A stretch of 64,000 bases of DNA from JBHHYU01 sp046757725. GTDB taxonomy: Bacteria; Desulfobacterota; Binatia; UBA9968. Numbering within the stretch: position 1 is the stretch's first letter; each line of letters opens with the position of its first letter. This document shows positions 33,855 to 43,876 of the stretch, piece after piece. The stretch spans positions 3,453 through 67,452 of the forward strand of contig JBHHYU010000008.1 in assembly GCA_046757725.1 (NCBI GenBank), in the 5' to 3' direction. The notes beneath the pieces were generated by a model. It saw only the letters and a list, made by a program, of their open reading frames with translations, was not told where the DNA came from and did not search any database. The position numbers were made by a program, and so were the translations under genes.

Positions 33855-35429
33855 CTATCTGCCGGTTGCGCTCTTCCCTCTGCCTTCTGCCAAACTGCGT
33901 ATTCCCTGAGGCAGCGCCTCCAGTACATCCGATGCGATCATCCCAATCTGCCCCTTAGTTCCAGCCACCTGGTCTCCAACAAGACCGTGGAGAAAAACTC
34001 CTAGCTTGAGCGCATCTTCCATCCTAAAACCCTGAGCCAAGAGACCCGCCAAAATACCCGCGAGGACATCTCCCATTCCCCCACTCGCCATCCCGGGATT
34101 TCCCGTCGGATTGATAGAGACCTCTCCCCTGGGAGTAGAGATCACCGTCCTTGCCCCTTTGAGCACCACATAGCAACCATAATCGCATGCAAAGGAGCGT
34201 GCCGTGCCAATCCGATCCTTGTTGACAGTGGCATTATCCTGTCTTACGAGCCTCGCCATCTCTCCGGGATGAGGGGTCAATACCGGAGGGGTTCTTGCAC
34301 TACGAAGCCGCTCAACGTCTTCAGCTAAACAGTTGAGCCCATCCGCATCAATGACCCAGGGGATCTCCAGATTTCGAAGGAGCCACCTGAGCGCGTTTCG
34401 AACGAAATCCTTGACTCCTATTCCAGGACCCAAGAGTAAAGCTCTTTTTTTATCGATAAGGTGGTACCAGTCTTGGTCATTTAGAGACTCCACCTCTTCC
34501 TCTGAATTTTCTTTCAGTGGTTCGGTCATAACCTCTACCATGGAACCGGCAAAGATATCATTGAGGGAGCGGGGGCCCGCCAATGTCACCATCCCTGCTC
34601 CCACTCGCATGGCCGCCCGACAAGCCATAATAGCAGCCCCTGTCTTTCCCCTGGAGCCTGCCACTACCAGAAGATGCCCGTAGGTGCCCTTGTGGACATT
34701 TGGCTCTCTCACGGGAACGAGCCAGTGGATATCCTTCTTCTCTAAGAGTTCCGTCGGGACATGCAATTGATCCACCGCCTTGGGATGGATACCTATATCC
34801 CCCACGACCAAGTCTCCCACGTAAGAGAGCCCAGGATAGATAACCTGTCCCACTTTAGGGTAACCAAAGGTTACGGTCATCTCCGCCTGTATCGCTATAC
34901 CCAAAGGCCTTCCCAACTCCGCATCCAAGCCCGAAGGAATATCCACAGCCACAACAGGAAGACCCGAGGCATTGATGACGGAAATGGCATCCGCGTAAAG
35001 ACCACGAACCTCCTTTTTGAGGCCGGTTCCCAGGATAGCATCGACCAGAAGCCTTTTTCCTTTCAACCTCTGACTAAAGAGCGCAAAGGAGTCAGAGGTT
35101 ACCTCAACGATTTTTCCTTTGATCTTGAGAAAAGCACCCAGATTTTCCTTCGCATCGTGAGAGAGTTCTTCCTTACGGGCCAGCAGAACCACCTCACAGG
35201 GTATCTTTTTCTCTTGGAGTTTCCGAGCAACCACCAATCCATCTCCCCCGTTGTTCCCTTTCCCGGCAACTACCAGTACTCCTCCTTTTGCGATTCGCCC
35301 AAAGGAGCCCATCAGGGCTTTAGTCACACTTTCTCCTGCCCGCTCCATCAAGACCAGACTCGGAACCCCGTACTTCTGGATTGTCAAGCGATCCAACGTA
35401 CGCATCTCTTCTGAGGTTACGACCAACAT
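33855..35429 (-). CDS. nnr: Bifunctional NAD(P)HX epimerase/dehydratase
   Basis: A 524-residue fusion: N-terminal epimerase (YjeF-N) with GKGNNGGDGLVVAR near 53-66, and C-terminal ADP-dependent dehydratase (ribokinase-like) with HPGEMARL and NPTGNPGMASGGMGDVLAG. Together they repair hydrated NAD(P)H. The ATG at 35429 (MLVVTSEEM) matches known family starts; a TTG 13 codons upstream is possible but has no ribosome site. It is followed by tsaE, a frequent pairing. Confidence 0.92.
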   Translation of the reverse strand: MLVVTSEEMRTLDRLTIQKYGVPSLVLMERAGESVTKALMGSFGRIAKGGVLVVAGKGNNGGDGLVVARKLQEKKIPCEVVLLARKEELSHDAKENLGAFLKIKGKIVEVTSDSFALFSQRLKGKRLLVDAILGTGLKKEVRGLYADAISVINASGLPVVAVDIPSGLDAELGRPLGIAIQAEMTVTFGYPKVGQVIYPGLSYVGDLVVGDIGIHPKAVDQLHVPTELLEKKDIHWLVPVREPNVHKGTYGHLLVVAGSRGKTGAAIMACRAAMRVGAGMVTLAGPRSLNDIFAGSMVEVMTEPLKENSEEEVESLNDQDWYHLIDKKRALLLGPGIGVKDFVRNALRWLLRNLEIPWVIDADGLNCLAEDVERLRSARTPPVLTPHPGEMARLVRQDNATVNKDRIGTARSFACDYGCYVVLKGARTVISTPRGEVSINPTGNPGMASGGMGDVLAGILAGLLAQGFRMEDALKLGVFLHGLVGDQVAGTKGQIGMIASDVLEALPQGIRSLAEGRGKSATGR

Positions 35430-35471
35430 ATTTTTCGTGTCTCGTGCTCGCCTATGGCGCGAACACAATCA

Positions 35472-36185
35472 TCAAGCACGAATCAAAAGCTCCTTCATCT
35501 CCCTGACCGCTTGTTCCATACCGACCATGATCGCCCGAGCGACGATGCTGTGTCCGATGTTGAGTTCAATGATTTCACTGATCCGCGCAATAGAAGAGAC
35601 GTTATCATAATTCAGGCCGTGGCCGCCGTGTACCTCCAGCCCCAACCTGTGGGCAAGGGCGGCGATGGCAGCGATCTCGTCAAGCTCCTCGGCTCGATCC
35701 CCCAAGGCGTTACAATAGCGGCCCGTATGAAGCTCCACGCTGTTGGCCCCAACAACTTGGCTCGCCTGGATCTGCCTGTCTTTTGGATCTACAAAGAGAC
35801 TGACTCGGATCCCTTGTCTCTGGAGCCGCTGCACAGCCTCCCGGACCCCGGCCTGGTGAGCCACGACATCGAGCCCGCCTTCTGTAGTCAATTCCTCACG
35901 GCGCTCAGGAACAAAACAGGCATCATCTGGATGAAGCTTTTCGGCCCGGTCCACCATCTCCGGGGTTACGGCCATTTCCAGGTTAAGCTTCGTTTTTACT
36001 CTCTGACGTAGAATTTCAACATCCCGTTCCTGAATATGGCGGCGATCTTCCCGCAGGTGAACGGTAATTCCGTCCGCCCCTCCCCTCTCCGCCAAAAGTG
36101 CCGCCTCCACCGGATCGGGAACTCCGATTCCCCTAGCTTGGCGCACCGTAGCAACATGATCGACATTGATACCTAATCGAGGCAT
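35472..36185 (-). CDS. pdxJ: Pyridoxine 5'-phosphate synthase
   Basis: A 237-residue TIM-barrel enzyme that closes the pyridoxine ring in the deoxyxylulose-dependent vitamin B6 pathway. MPRLGINVDHVATVRQARG is the usual start, with active-site stretches GADGITVHLREDRRHI and HTGRYCNA and the phosphate-binding NIGHSIVARA. The ATG at 36185 has GGGGTGA eight bases upstream. An alternative GTG at 36197 overlaps the glmM stop as GTGA. It sits between glmM and nnr, a common order in deltaproteobacterial genomes. Confidence 0.95.
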   Translation of the reverse strand: MPRLGINVDHVATVRQARGIGVPDPVEAALLAERGGADGITVHLREDRRHIQERDVEILRQRVKTKLNLEMAVTPEMVDRAEKLHPDDACFVPERREELTTEGGLDVVAHQAGVREAVQRLQRQGIRVSLFVDPKDRQIQASQVVGANSVELHTGRYCNALGDRAEELDEIAAIAALAHRLGLEVHGGHGLNYDNVSSIARISEIIELNIGHSIVARAIMVGMEQAVREMKELLIRA

Positions 36186-36193
36186 GGCATGGT

Positions 36194-37648
36194 TCACCCC
36201 AACTGAGACCGGATCTCCTCAGCCACCTCTTGAGCCATTGCGTGGATCCGGTCCTCACTTTCCCCTTCCAACATGACCCGTGCCAGAGGTTCGGTCCCTG
36301 AATAGCGAACCAAGATCCTCCCGTGTCCGCTTAATTCTTTTTCAATAGCAGCGATCTTCCGACTGAGCCGAGGGAGCCGGGAAAGGTCTCTCTTTTCTTT
36401 CACCCTCACGTTAAGTAGAATCTGCGGGAGCTTGGTCATCACTTTTTTCAATTCCCCGAGTCGCATTCCTTTCTCCACCATGATGGCCAGGAGCTGTAAC
36501 CCCGTGATACAGCCATCTCCGGTTGTATTGTGATCTAGAAAAATGATGTGACCTGACTGCTCCCCGCCGAGGTTATGTCCTCGTCGCAGCATCTCTTCAA
36601 CCACGTAACGGTCCCCCACCGCGGTGCGTACCACTTTGATCCCCATTCCGTGAAGCGCAAGATCCAATCCCAAATTGCTCATGACCGTAGCCACCACTGT
36701 CTCACCTTTAAGGGTTCCGTGCTCTTGCATCTCCTTGGCACAGATTACAAGGGCTTGATCCCCATCCAGCACCTCGCCTTCTTCATCAATGAATATAGCC
36801 CGATCCCCGTCCCCATCCAAAGATAAGGCGAGATCCGCGTGATGCTCCAACAATGCCTGCCGAGCCGTTTCCGGATAGAGAGAGCCGCAATCCTGGTTGA
36901 TATTTTCCCCATCCGGATGCACCCCAATGGGGATTACCTCGGCCCCTAGTTCCGACAATACCTCAGGCGCAACCCGATAGCACGCTCCGTAGCCACAATC
37001 CACCACAATTTTTAACCCCTCCAGGGTCAGATGGCGGGGAAAGGTATTTTTAAGATAGACGATGTACCTTCCCACAGCATCGGAGATACGGAACGCCTTG
37101 CCAATCGCAGATGCCGTCGGTTTGTTCCGCTCAGTCTCACCATGTAAAATCATCTCTTCCATGCGGGCTTCGACCCCATCTGGAAGTTTGAACCCGTTAT
37201 AAGAGAAGAATTTTATCCCATTATCTTCATAAGAATTATGAGAGGCGGAGATCACAACACCGGCATCGGCTCTCATGCTCCGGGTTAGAAAGGCCACACC
37301 AGGAGTTGGCAAAGGACCGACAAGCAGGACATCCGCGCCCTTAGAGCAGATTCCGGAAGCTAGGGCTGTTTCGAGCATATAGCCTGAAAGACGCGTATCT
37401 TTCCCGATCAGGATTTTATGGCGGTGTTTTCCACTGCCTTCTCGCGAGTTCGAGGAGGAAGAGGCACGTTTTTCGCCGGTTCTGCCGGTAGAACGGGGGA
37501 AAGTCTCATGAAGAACGTCGGCTACGGCTCGACCCAGTTTTAATGCCATCTCGGAGGTCATGGGCTCGAGGTTTGCAACACCTCGGACCCCATCGGTTCC
37601 GAAAAGGTGTCGCTTGTGGTTTTTCTTTTTTACAGGTGCTGATGACAT
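36194..37648 (-). CDS. glmM: Phosphoglucosamine mutase with a low-complexity insert
   Basis: A 484-residue phosphohexomutase converting glucosamine-6-P to glucosamine-1-P for cell-wall synthesis. FGTDGVRG opens the protein, phospho-serine Ser136 sits in VISASHN, the Mg loop is DGDGDR, and the sugar loop is GGEQSGH. Normal GlmM is about 450 residues. The excess is an insert at about residues 51-77, rich in Ser, Arg and Gly, between helix and strand of the first domain. GAGGAG lies before the ATG. In the cdaA-ybbR-glmM group it may interact with the c-di-AMP cyclase. Confidence 0.95.
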   Translation of the reverse strand: MSSAPVKKKNHKRHLFGTDGVRGVANLEPMTSEMALKLGRAVADVLHETFPRSTGRTGEKRASSSSNSREGSGKHRHKILIGKDTRLSGYMLETALASGICSKGADVLLVGPLPTPGVAFLTRSMRADAGVVISASHNSYEDNGIKFFSYNGFKLPDGVEARMEEMILHGETERNKPTASAIGKAFRISDAVGRYIVYLKNTFPRHLTLEGLKIVVDCGYGACYRVAPEVLSELGAEVIPIGVHPDGENINQDCGSLYPETARQALLEHHADLALSLDGDGDRAIFIDEEGEVLDGDQALVICAKEMQEHGTLKGETVVATVMSNLGLDLALHGMGIKVVRTAVGDRYVVEEMLRRGHNLGGEQSGHIIFLDHNTTGDGCITGLQLLAIMVEKGMRLGELKKVMTKLPQILLNVRVKEKRDLSRLPRLSRKIAAIEKELSGHGRILVRYSGTEPLARVMLEGESEDRIHAMAQEVAEEIRSQLG

Positions 37649-37674
37649 CGCTGTTCACTCCTCTTTCGAAGGAC

Positions 37675-38613
37675 TTACTTTTTCGGCTTTAAAATCCTAA
37701 CCTTAAAACGGTCCGGCTTTTGCTCCAGCACTTCAATCTCCTCGGGGAGATCAAGACCCAGGGCGAGCGTGTGCTTCCCGGGTTTCAATCCGTTCAAATC
37801 CAGGTATACCTGCTCCGCTCCCACTTGTAATTGTTCGATGATGCGCTTGGGACCTGATAGACGGAGGGTAACTCGCCTAGGGCTTATGCGATAGCTTCCC
37901 TCAAAATTTTTTACTTTCACTTCAACGTGACTGAACTCTTTTGTTACCCACTCCTCCTTCACTGTGACTGAAACGGTAACTCGATCCCGAGAAAGTGAAA
38001 AAGATTTTCCCGTAGAGCTGAGATGGACCTCGCGTGATAAACGCTTTTTGATCCCCTCCAGCTTAACAGGCAATGTCTCCAACGAAATCATCGGGTTGAG
38101 CTCACGAGCCGGACCTCTAATCTTGATGGTCTCTGGATCGGTCTCAACATGGGCCACCTTATAGCCAAAAGGGGGTTTCCCGACAAAGCGAACCGTAACA
38201 GGAAGCGAACGTGTGACCATCAATTCCAAAACTAGATTGACCACTGAGGGGCTGATCCGGGTAATTTTTACCCCACGAGGAGGATTAAAAAAATCAGGAC
38301 TTAGCCGGAATGTCGAGGTTCCCGGCCGGGCTCCGTCCAGATCCAGGATGACTTTCAGACGATCCGGATCCATAGTGGAGAGCAGTGCCGGGGGCCCCAT
38401 CACCCGGACCTCGATTTTTCCAAGCTCCGGATTCCCTACCATCACATTGGAGGGAATATTGCGCAACTCCACGGGAACCTCCATAGCCCGCTCTACGGCT
38501 TTTTGGCCGGCATTAACATAGAGCCATAGACCGAGAGCAAAGACTAAAGAAAAGAGCTTCAACCCTAGATTGCTACCCGCCAAAGCCATCATTGCTTTCC
38601 AACCGCGCTTCAT
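37675..38613 (-). CDS. ybbR: YbbR-domain protein, probable c-di-AMP cyclase regulator
   Basis: A 312-residue protein with one N-terminal membrane segment (about 12-33) and three to four YbbR repeats of beta strands outside the membrane. YbbR/CdaR controls the diadenylate cyclase CdaA encoded next to it. Start overlaps the cdaA stop (ATGA). The lysine-rich C-terminus is typical of the downstream end. It is followed by glmM. Confidence 0.88.
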   Translation of the reverse strand: MKRGWKAMMALAGSNLGLKLFSLVFALGLWLYVNAGQKAVERAMEVPVELRNIPSNVMVGNPELGKIEVRVMGPPALLSTMDPDRLKVILDLDGARPGTSTFRLSPDFFNPPRGVKITRISPSVVNLVLELMVTRSLPVTVRFVGKPPFGYKVAHVETDPETIKIRGPARELNPMISLETLPVKLEGIKKRLSREVHLSSTGKSFSLSRDRVTVSVTVKEEWVTKEFSHVEVKVKNFEGSYRISPRRVTLRLSGPKRIIEQLQVGAEQVYLDLNGLKPGKHTLALGLDLPEEIEVLEQKPDRFKVRILKPKK

Positions 38614-39362
38614 GAGGCAAACAGTCCCTCTAGCAGTTTGCGAAGCTGGAGAGCGTCAAGGTCCTGGGTGACTTTTCCTTCCACGACCAAAGAGATCTTT
38701 CCATGCTCCTCTGAGACGACGATGGCCACCGCGTCAGTCTCCTCCGTCAAGCTAATCGCTGCACGATGGCGGGTCCCGAGGGCCTTACTCAAGTTGATAT
38801 CCACGGTAAGAGGCAGAAAGCATCTGACCGCAGCGACCCTTCCTTTCTGGATCACCAAGGCGCCATCATGGATCGGAGTCCCGGGCAAAAAGACGCTTTC
38901 CAGGAGTTCCCGACTCACTTGCGCATCGAGACGCGTGCCCACTTCTATATAATCGTTTAATCCCACCTCCCGCTCGAGAATCATCAAAGCCCCTATCCTT
39001 TCACGGGCGAGAGCGACGGCAGCATTGGTGACCTCTTCGACGACCGGCCCATGCTCAATACGATCGGGGCCTCCGAAGAGGGGTGCCGTTCCCACCTGTG
39101 TTAGGGCACGCCGGATGTCGCTTTGAAAGATCACAACAATAACTAGAATGATAGACCCTAACAGGCTGTCGAGAACCCAATTGAGTGTAAAGAAACCCCA
39201 CACCTTGGATGAAACAGAAGCCAAGAGGACCACCACCAGCCCAATGAGCATCTGCATGGCGCGGGTCCCTTTGATCATGTAAATCAGCCGATAAATCACA
39301 AAGGTGATGACGCCGACATCAACGGCATCTTGCCACCGCAGGTGCGCAAAGATCTCAAGCAT
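38610..39362 (-). CDS. cdaA: Membrane-bound diadenylate cyclase CdaA
   Basis: A 250-residue c-di-AMP synthase with three N-terminal membrane helices and a DisA-N/DAC domain. Active-site motifs are DGALVI near 181 and RHR in GTRHRAAIS. c-di-AMP governs osmotic balance and wall stress. I take the ATG at 39362 with AAGGGAAG upstream, overlapping folP's end by 8 bases; the longer frame would add 16 non-family residues. The full folP-cdaA-ybbR-glmM order is intact. Confidence 0.93.
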   Translation of the reverse strand: MLEIFAHLRWQDAVDVGVITFVIYRLIYMIKGTRAMQMLIGLVVVLLASVSSKVWGFFTLNWVLDSLLGSIILVIVVIFQSDIRRALTQVGTAPLFGGPDRIEHGPVVEEVTNAAVALARERIGALMILEREVGLNDYIEVGTRLDAQVSRELLESVFLPGTPIHDGALVIQKGRVAAVRCFLPLTVDINLSKALGTRHRAAISLTEETDAVAIVVSEEHGKISLVVEGKVTQDLDALQLRKLLEGLFAS

Positions 39363-40287
39363 CTTGTCTTCCCTTGGACTCTGACATCCCAAAACGAAGC
39401 GCATCGGCAACTCGTATCGCCCGACAGGCTGTTTTTACATCGTGGATCCGGATCATGTTCGCCCCACGCAGCACAGCCGCAACGGTAGCTGCCAAGCTCC
39501 CTTCCAGACGATCGCCGGGACCAACCTCCAAAATCTCACCGATAAAGGTCTTGCGTGATGGCCCTACCAGAAGTGGGCGTCCCAAAACATCAAGGGAAGA
39601 GAGGTCCCGTAACAATGTCAAGTTATGGTCCAAGTTTTTGCCGAAGCCGATTCCAGGGTCGATGATGATCTGTTTCGGTTCTACACCCCTTTTCGCAGCA
39701 AATCGCATTCGGTCCAGCAAAAAATTTTTCACTTCGTCCAGTACATTCTGATAGTAAGGCTTTTCCTGCATCGTTTGCGGCTTCCCCTGCATATGCATTA
39801 GAATCACGGGAGTCTTTTTCTCCGCAACCAAAGAAACCATACCAGGATCAAACCTCAACGCGCTGATATCATTGACTATATCCGCTCCCTCATCCAAGGC
39901 AGCCCGCGCCACTTCAGCCTTATAAGTATCGATGGAAATAGGGATGGCCACGGCTTGGCGTAGGCCACGGATAATCGGCAGGACTCGTTCCATTTCTTCT
40001 TGTACCGAGACAGGCCGAGCGCCCGGGCGACTGGATTCTCCCCCAATGTCAATGACGTCCGCCCCACTACAAGCCAACTCCACCCCGCGAGCTACTGCTC
40101 TCGCCGGGTCTAGGTACTTCCCACCGTCAAAGAAAGAATCCGGCGTGATGTTGAGGATTCCCATCACAGCGGTCCGCCGTTCCATGTCAATGTTTCCCCG
40201 AGAGGTCGCTAGAATCCAGCCCCGCGGCGGAGCAGAAACCTCTATCGCACTTACGTATTGATTCACACTATGCCTAGGAGGCTTCAT
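39355..40287 (-). CDS. folP: Dihydropteroate synthase
   Basis: A 310-residue TIM-barrel enzyme joining pterin pyrophosphate and p-aminobenzoate in folate synthesis. MGILNITPDSFFDGG, VIDIGGESSRPGA, IDTYKAEVA and the sulfonamide-region SRKTF motif are all present. The first 30-40 residues are longer than usual and may be dispensable; an ATG at about 40185 (MERRTAVMGILN) is an alternative start. It overlaps cdaA by eight bases. Confidence 0.95.
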   Translation of the reverse strand: MKPPRHSVNQYVSAIEVSAPPRGWILATSRGNIDMERRTAVMGILNITPDSFFDGGKYLDPARAVARGVELACSGADVIDIGGESSRPGARPVSVQEEMERVLPIIRGLRQAVAIPISIDTYKAEVARAALDEGADIVNDISALRFDPGMVSLVAEKKTPVILMHMQGKPQTMQEKPYYQNVLDEVKNFLLDRMRFAAKRGVEPKQIIIDPGIGFGKNLDHNLTLLRDLSSLDVLGRPLLVGPSRKTFIGEILEVGPGDRLEGSLAATVAAVLRGANMIRIHDVKTACRAIRVADALRFGMSESKGRQDA

Positions 40288-40381
40288 GATCAGCCATCAG
40301 TGAAAATTCTTTGGGCAACCAGGTAGTGGCACAATAGGTAGGCTAACCTTTGCCGACACCCTCTTCACTTTTAGACAACCC

Positions 40382-40424
40382 GCTGCTGACCCCTCCCAGC
40401 AGCCAATGACGTAAACCCGTCATT
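40382..40424. repeat. Two adjacent inverted repeats between ftsH and folP
   Basis: GCTGCTG/CAGCAGC (40382-40388 and 40397-40403) and AATGACG/CGTCATT (40405-40411 and 40418-40424) are perfect seven-base stems one base apart. They lie in the 232-base gap, which otherwise shows no gene. No T-run follows on the - strand, so they are not a standard terminator; attenuation or mRNA processing between ftsH and folP is possible. Confidence 0.4.
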
Positions 40425-40519
40425 TATACCGGTGAGGATCCTGCCCCCACGACTTGCAACAAATGCTTGATTTGAGGGGTGAAATTTCCGAGGGTTAGCA
40501 AATCCTTTGGGAGGCCAAC

Positions 40520-42361
40520 TCAGGCTTGAGCTGTAACGGACGAAGGGGAAAGTGATCCCCCTCCGTTTGCACCAAACTCTTGGACTAAGGCATCAATCTC
40601 CGCGCCATCCAGGACCTCCTTTTCGAGAAGGTTCTCAGCAATTTTATGAAGAAGCTGAAGATTACTCGCCAGGATAGCCTTAGCCCGTTGATAGCTCTCC
40701 AGCACGATGCGTCTGACCTCAGCATCAATTTCCATAGCGGTGCTCTCCGAGTAATCCTGTTGTTGGGTAAAATCTCTTCCCAAAAAAATCTCTTGCTCCT
40801 TCTTGCCAAAGGTCATGGGACCCAACTTTTCACTCATCCCCCACTCACAAACCATTTGATGGGCTAGCTCCGTTGCACGTTCAATGTCGTTACCCGCACC
40901 GGTGGTCATATGGTTGAGGACCAGTTCCTCAGCGACGCGCCCGCCGAAGAGAATCGCGAGGTTGTTGAGGAGATACTCCTTAGGATAGGTGTGCTTTTCA
41001 TCTACGGGGAGCTGCTGGGTAAGGCCGAGTGCCAGCCCCCGAGGAATGATCGTCACTTTGTGGATCGGGTCAGTTCCGGGTATGAGCTTGGCAACCAGGG
41101 TGTGCCCAGCTTCATGAAAAGCCGTATTGCGCTTTTCTTCTTCGCTGATGATCATACTCTTACGCTCGGAGCCCATCATGACTTTATCCTTGGCCAACTC
41201 AAAGTCACCCATATTAACCTTTTCCTTGTTATCCCGAGCCGCTAAAAGCGCTGCTTCGTTGACCAGATTCTCAAGGTCGGCTCCGGCAAATCCCGGAGTG
41301 CCTCGGGCCAGAACCTTGACATCAACATCCGGCGCCAAAGGAACCTTCCGGGTATGAACCGACAAGATACCCTCCCTACCCTTTATATCGGGCCTGGGGA
41401 CTACGACTCTGCGATCAAACCGTCCAGGCCGAAGCAGCGCAGGATCCAGAACATCGGGGCGATTGGTGGCTGCAATTAAAATAACTCCATCATTGCCTTC
41501 AAAACCGTCCATCTCCACCAGGAGCTGGTTCAGAGTCTGTTCCCGCTCGTCGTGCCCGCCGCCAAGACCAGCTCCTCGATGGCGCCCAACCGCATCCAGC
41601 TCATCGATAAAGACAATACAGGGAGCATTCTTTTTGCCTTGGATAAACAGGTCCCGGACCCTGGATGCACCGACCCCAACAAACATCTCTACAAAATCAG
41701 AACCGCTGATGCTGAAGAATGGGACCCCCGCTTCCCCGGCGATAGCCCGGGCCAACAGCGTTTTGCCGGTTCCCGGGGGACCGACGAGCAGGCATCCTTT
41801 GGGAATTCTGCCACCTAATCGAGTAAACCTTTTAGGCTCCTTGAGAAAGGCGATGATCTCTTGCAATTCATCCTTTGCCTCCTCCACGCCGGCCACGTCG
41901 TTAAACGTTACCCGTTGTTGATTTTCGGTCAAGAGCTTGGCACGGCTTTTGCCAAAGGACATCGCCTTGCCTCCACCGACTTGCATCTGACGCATAAAAA
42001 AGATCCACACCCCGATTAAGAGAAGCATCGGAAACCAGTTAAGGAGGAGCACCATGTACCAGGGAGATTCGTCCGCGGGTTTTGCCGAGATCTTAACCTT
42101 CTTTTCCCGAAGTGTCTTCACCAACTCCGGGTCATTGGGAGTAAAGGTCTTAAAACGTTCCCCGCTTTTGAATTCGCCTTGAACGTGACTCCCTTGAATC
42201 GTAACCCCTTGGATCTCATCCTTTTCAATAGCCGCCCAGAATTCACTAAAGGCGATCTCCGGTTCTCTACCTTTCTGCTTGCTAAACAGATTATACAGAA
42301 GCAGGAAAACCAAGCCGAGGACCAACCAGAGCGCCAAATTTTTAGACAATGGGTTCAACAA
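40520..42361 (-). CDS. ftsH: ATP-dependent membrane zinc metalloprotease FtsH
   Basis: A 613-residue AAA+ protease: two N-terminal membrane segments (about 10-28 and 105-125) around a periplasmic domain, Walker A GPPGTGKT, Walker B IVFIDELDA, SRH region, and zinc site HEAGH. It degrades membrane and regulatory proteins. It begins with TTG after GGAGG; the second of two successive TTG codons, at 42358, is better spaced. It lies 81 bases after tilS. Confidence 0.96.
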   Translation of the reverse strand: MLNPLSKNLALWLVLGLVFLLLYNLFSKQKGREPEIAFSEFWAAIEKDEIQGVTIQGSHVQGEFKSGERFKTFTPNDPELVKTLREKKVKISAKPADESPWYMVLLLNWFPMLLLIGVWIFFMRQMQVGGGKAMSFGKSRAKLLTENQQRVTFNDVAGVEEAKDELQEIIAFLKEPKRFTRLGGRIPKGCLLVGPPGTGKTLLARAIAGEAGVPFFSISGSDFVEMFVGVGASRVRDLFIQGKKNAPCIVFIDELDAVGRHRGAGLGGGHDEREQTLNQLLVEMDGFEGNDGVILIAATNRPDVLDPALLRPGRFDRRVVVPRPDIKGREGILSVHTRKVPLAPDVDVKVLARGTPGFAGADLENLVNEAALLAARDNKEKVNMGDFELAKDKVMMGSERKSMIISEEEKRNTAFHEAGHTLVAKLIPGTDPIHKVTIIPRGLALGLTQQLPVDEKHTYPKEYLLNNLAILFGGRVAEELVLNHMTTGAGNDIERATELAHQMVCEWGMSEKLGPMTFGKKEQEIFLGRDFTQQQDYSESTAMEIDAEVRRIVLESYQRAKAILASNLQLLHKIAENLLEKEVLDGAEIDALVQEFGANGGGSLSPSSVTAQA

Positions 42362-42442
42362 AAGCCTCCATTAACACTAAAACCCAGCAAATTCTAACAC
42401 ACTCAAATACTTAGTTCAATCTATACATGTACAGAGACTCAG

Positions 42443-43876
42443 TCAGCTATGGCCACTTCTGTGATGGGCTGCCAGTCTCACCCAAAGAAACTTTTTGGTT
42501 TCAGGTCTGACTTTACCGATTTCGCTTCTAGCGTATCCGGGAACCCAGAGAATTTCACCTCTGGCCAGGAGCAAAGGAAGAGTACGGCGAACAGTCTGTG
42601 GTACCCGCTTCTCGATAAAGAGATCTTTGACTTTCTTATGCCCCTGCATTCCCAAAGGCTGAAACCGGTCCCCTTCCCGAAAATTTCGTACCTCCAGGGT
42701 ACCGGGGAGAAACGAAAGGTCAAAGACGGCTTCCCGGTTCCCCTGACGTCGTACCCTGGGCGAGCGACAAGTCCGCGAACTTTGTATCCTGATTCTAGCC
42801 TCGGGGATGAACAGCACTGCGTCATGCGGCAGGGCATAGGTATAGCGCACCGGTGTCCCTTTTCGCCCTCCTTTTACAAGCCGCACACTGTCATAGGTTC
42901 GGACTAAGTTCCATCCCCTCGGGACGGACAGGCAACCCTGTGGCGGTCCCTGGGCGATGAGCTTGAGGAAGTCTTCCACATGATCGAATCCAATACCTCT
43001 CAGGTCACCTAACTTGGCCTCAAGCCAACTACGGATGATCCTTCTTTGCATCGCCTTGTCTTCCTTCAGCAAAAGCTCCCGCTGCAGTTTACCTCCGTGC
43101 ACCACCCGCTGGAGATGTTCCCGAGCCGTTTGCTCCAAGATTTTCTCTTCCTGACGTAAAAGGTCTGCCATCTGTGCCAGTCTCTCATCCAGACCGGGAT
43201 TTATTCTCTCTCTGAGTTGGGGCAGCAGGTGAAGGCGCAGCCAGTTACGGAGCGGACCTGAGTCCAGATTGGTTCGGTCCGTCCGGTAGGCAAGACATTG
43301 AGCTGTGAGATACTCGACAATCTCCTTTTTCGATACCTCGATCAATGGATGGATGAGCAACGGTCCCGACAGTGCTTTGCGCGTGGAAGGAGCCAGCTTG
43401 CGGACCGGAGGCATACCGCTCAATCCCTTTCTGCCGCTGCCCCGTAAAAGCCACATTAGAAGCGTCTCTACCTGGTCGTCCCTTGTGTGCCCCGTGGCGA
43501 TTCTGGAAACCCCGGCCCCGACCGCTACCCTGTTAAAAAAACGATATCTCTCCTCTCTGGCCATAGCTTCGAGATTGCCCATTCCCCTCTGGGACCTCAT
43601 CCCTGGAAGATCCACATGCTTGAGATGAAAGGGAAGGGCTAAGCGCTTCGCGAGTTCAGCCACAAACTGGGCGTCTTGCCGCGCATCTTCTCCCCGGATC
43701 CCATGTTGAAGATGAGCGACCTCCAAACGCAAACCCAGTTGCTTGCCGAATCCGGACAAGAGGTGGACTAATGCCACCGAATCCGGTCCACCGGAAACGG
43801 CCACTAAAACTCCGTCACCGGATGAGAGCATCTTGTATTTTTGAATGGTCTCTCTTACTTTTTCGTCAAGGGTCAT
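42443..43876 (-). CDS. tilS: tRNA(Ile)-lysidine synthetase
   Basis: A 477-residue N-type ATP pyrophosphatase with the PP-loop SGGPDS at about 29-34, GHTRDDQVET further on, and the C-terminal TilS domains rich in Arg. It converts C34 of tRNA-Ile(CAU) to lysidine, allowing AUA decoding. It is followed by ftsH, a pairing seen in many bacteria. The 184 bases between it and the preceding gene's end show no ORF. Confidence 0.95.
   Translation of the reverse strand: MTLDEKVRETIQKYKMLSSGDGVLVAVSGGPDSVALVHLLSGFGKQLGLRLEVAHLQHGIRGEDARQDAQFVAELAKRLALPFHLKHVDLPGMRSQRGMGNLEAMAREERYRFFNRVAVGAGVSRIATGHTRDDQVETLLMWLLRGSGRKGLSGMPPVRKLAPSTRKALSGPLLIHPLIEVSKKEIVEYLTAQCLAYRTDRTNLDSGPLRNWLRLHLLPQLRERINPGLDERLAQMADLLRQEEKILEQTAREHLQRVVHGGKLQRELLLKEDKAMQRRIIRSWLEAKLGDLRGIGFDHVEDFLKLIAQGPPQGCLSVPRGWNLVRTYDSVRLVKGGRKGTPVRYTYALPHDAVLFIPEARIRIQSSRTCRSPRVRRQGNREAVFDLSFLPGTLEVRNFREGDRFQPLGMQGHKKVKDLFIEKRVPQTVRRTLPLLLARGEILWVPGYARSEIGKVRPETKKFLWVRLAAHHRSGHS

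Noticed and set aside
40382..40424. Rho-independent terminator between ftsH and folP
   Set aside because: The two stems are clear but no T-run follows on the - strand, so I list them only as inverted repeats.
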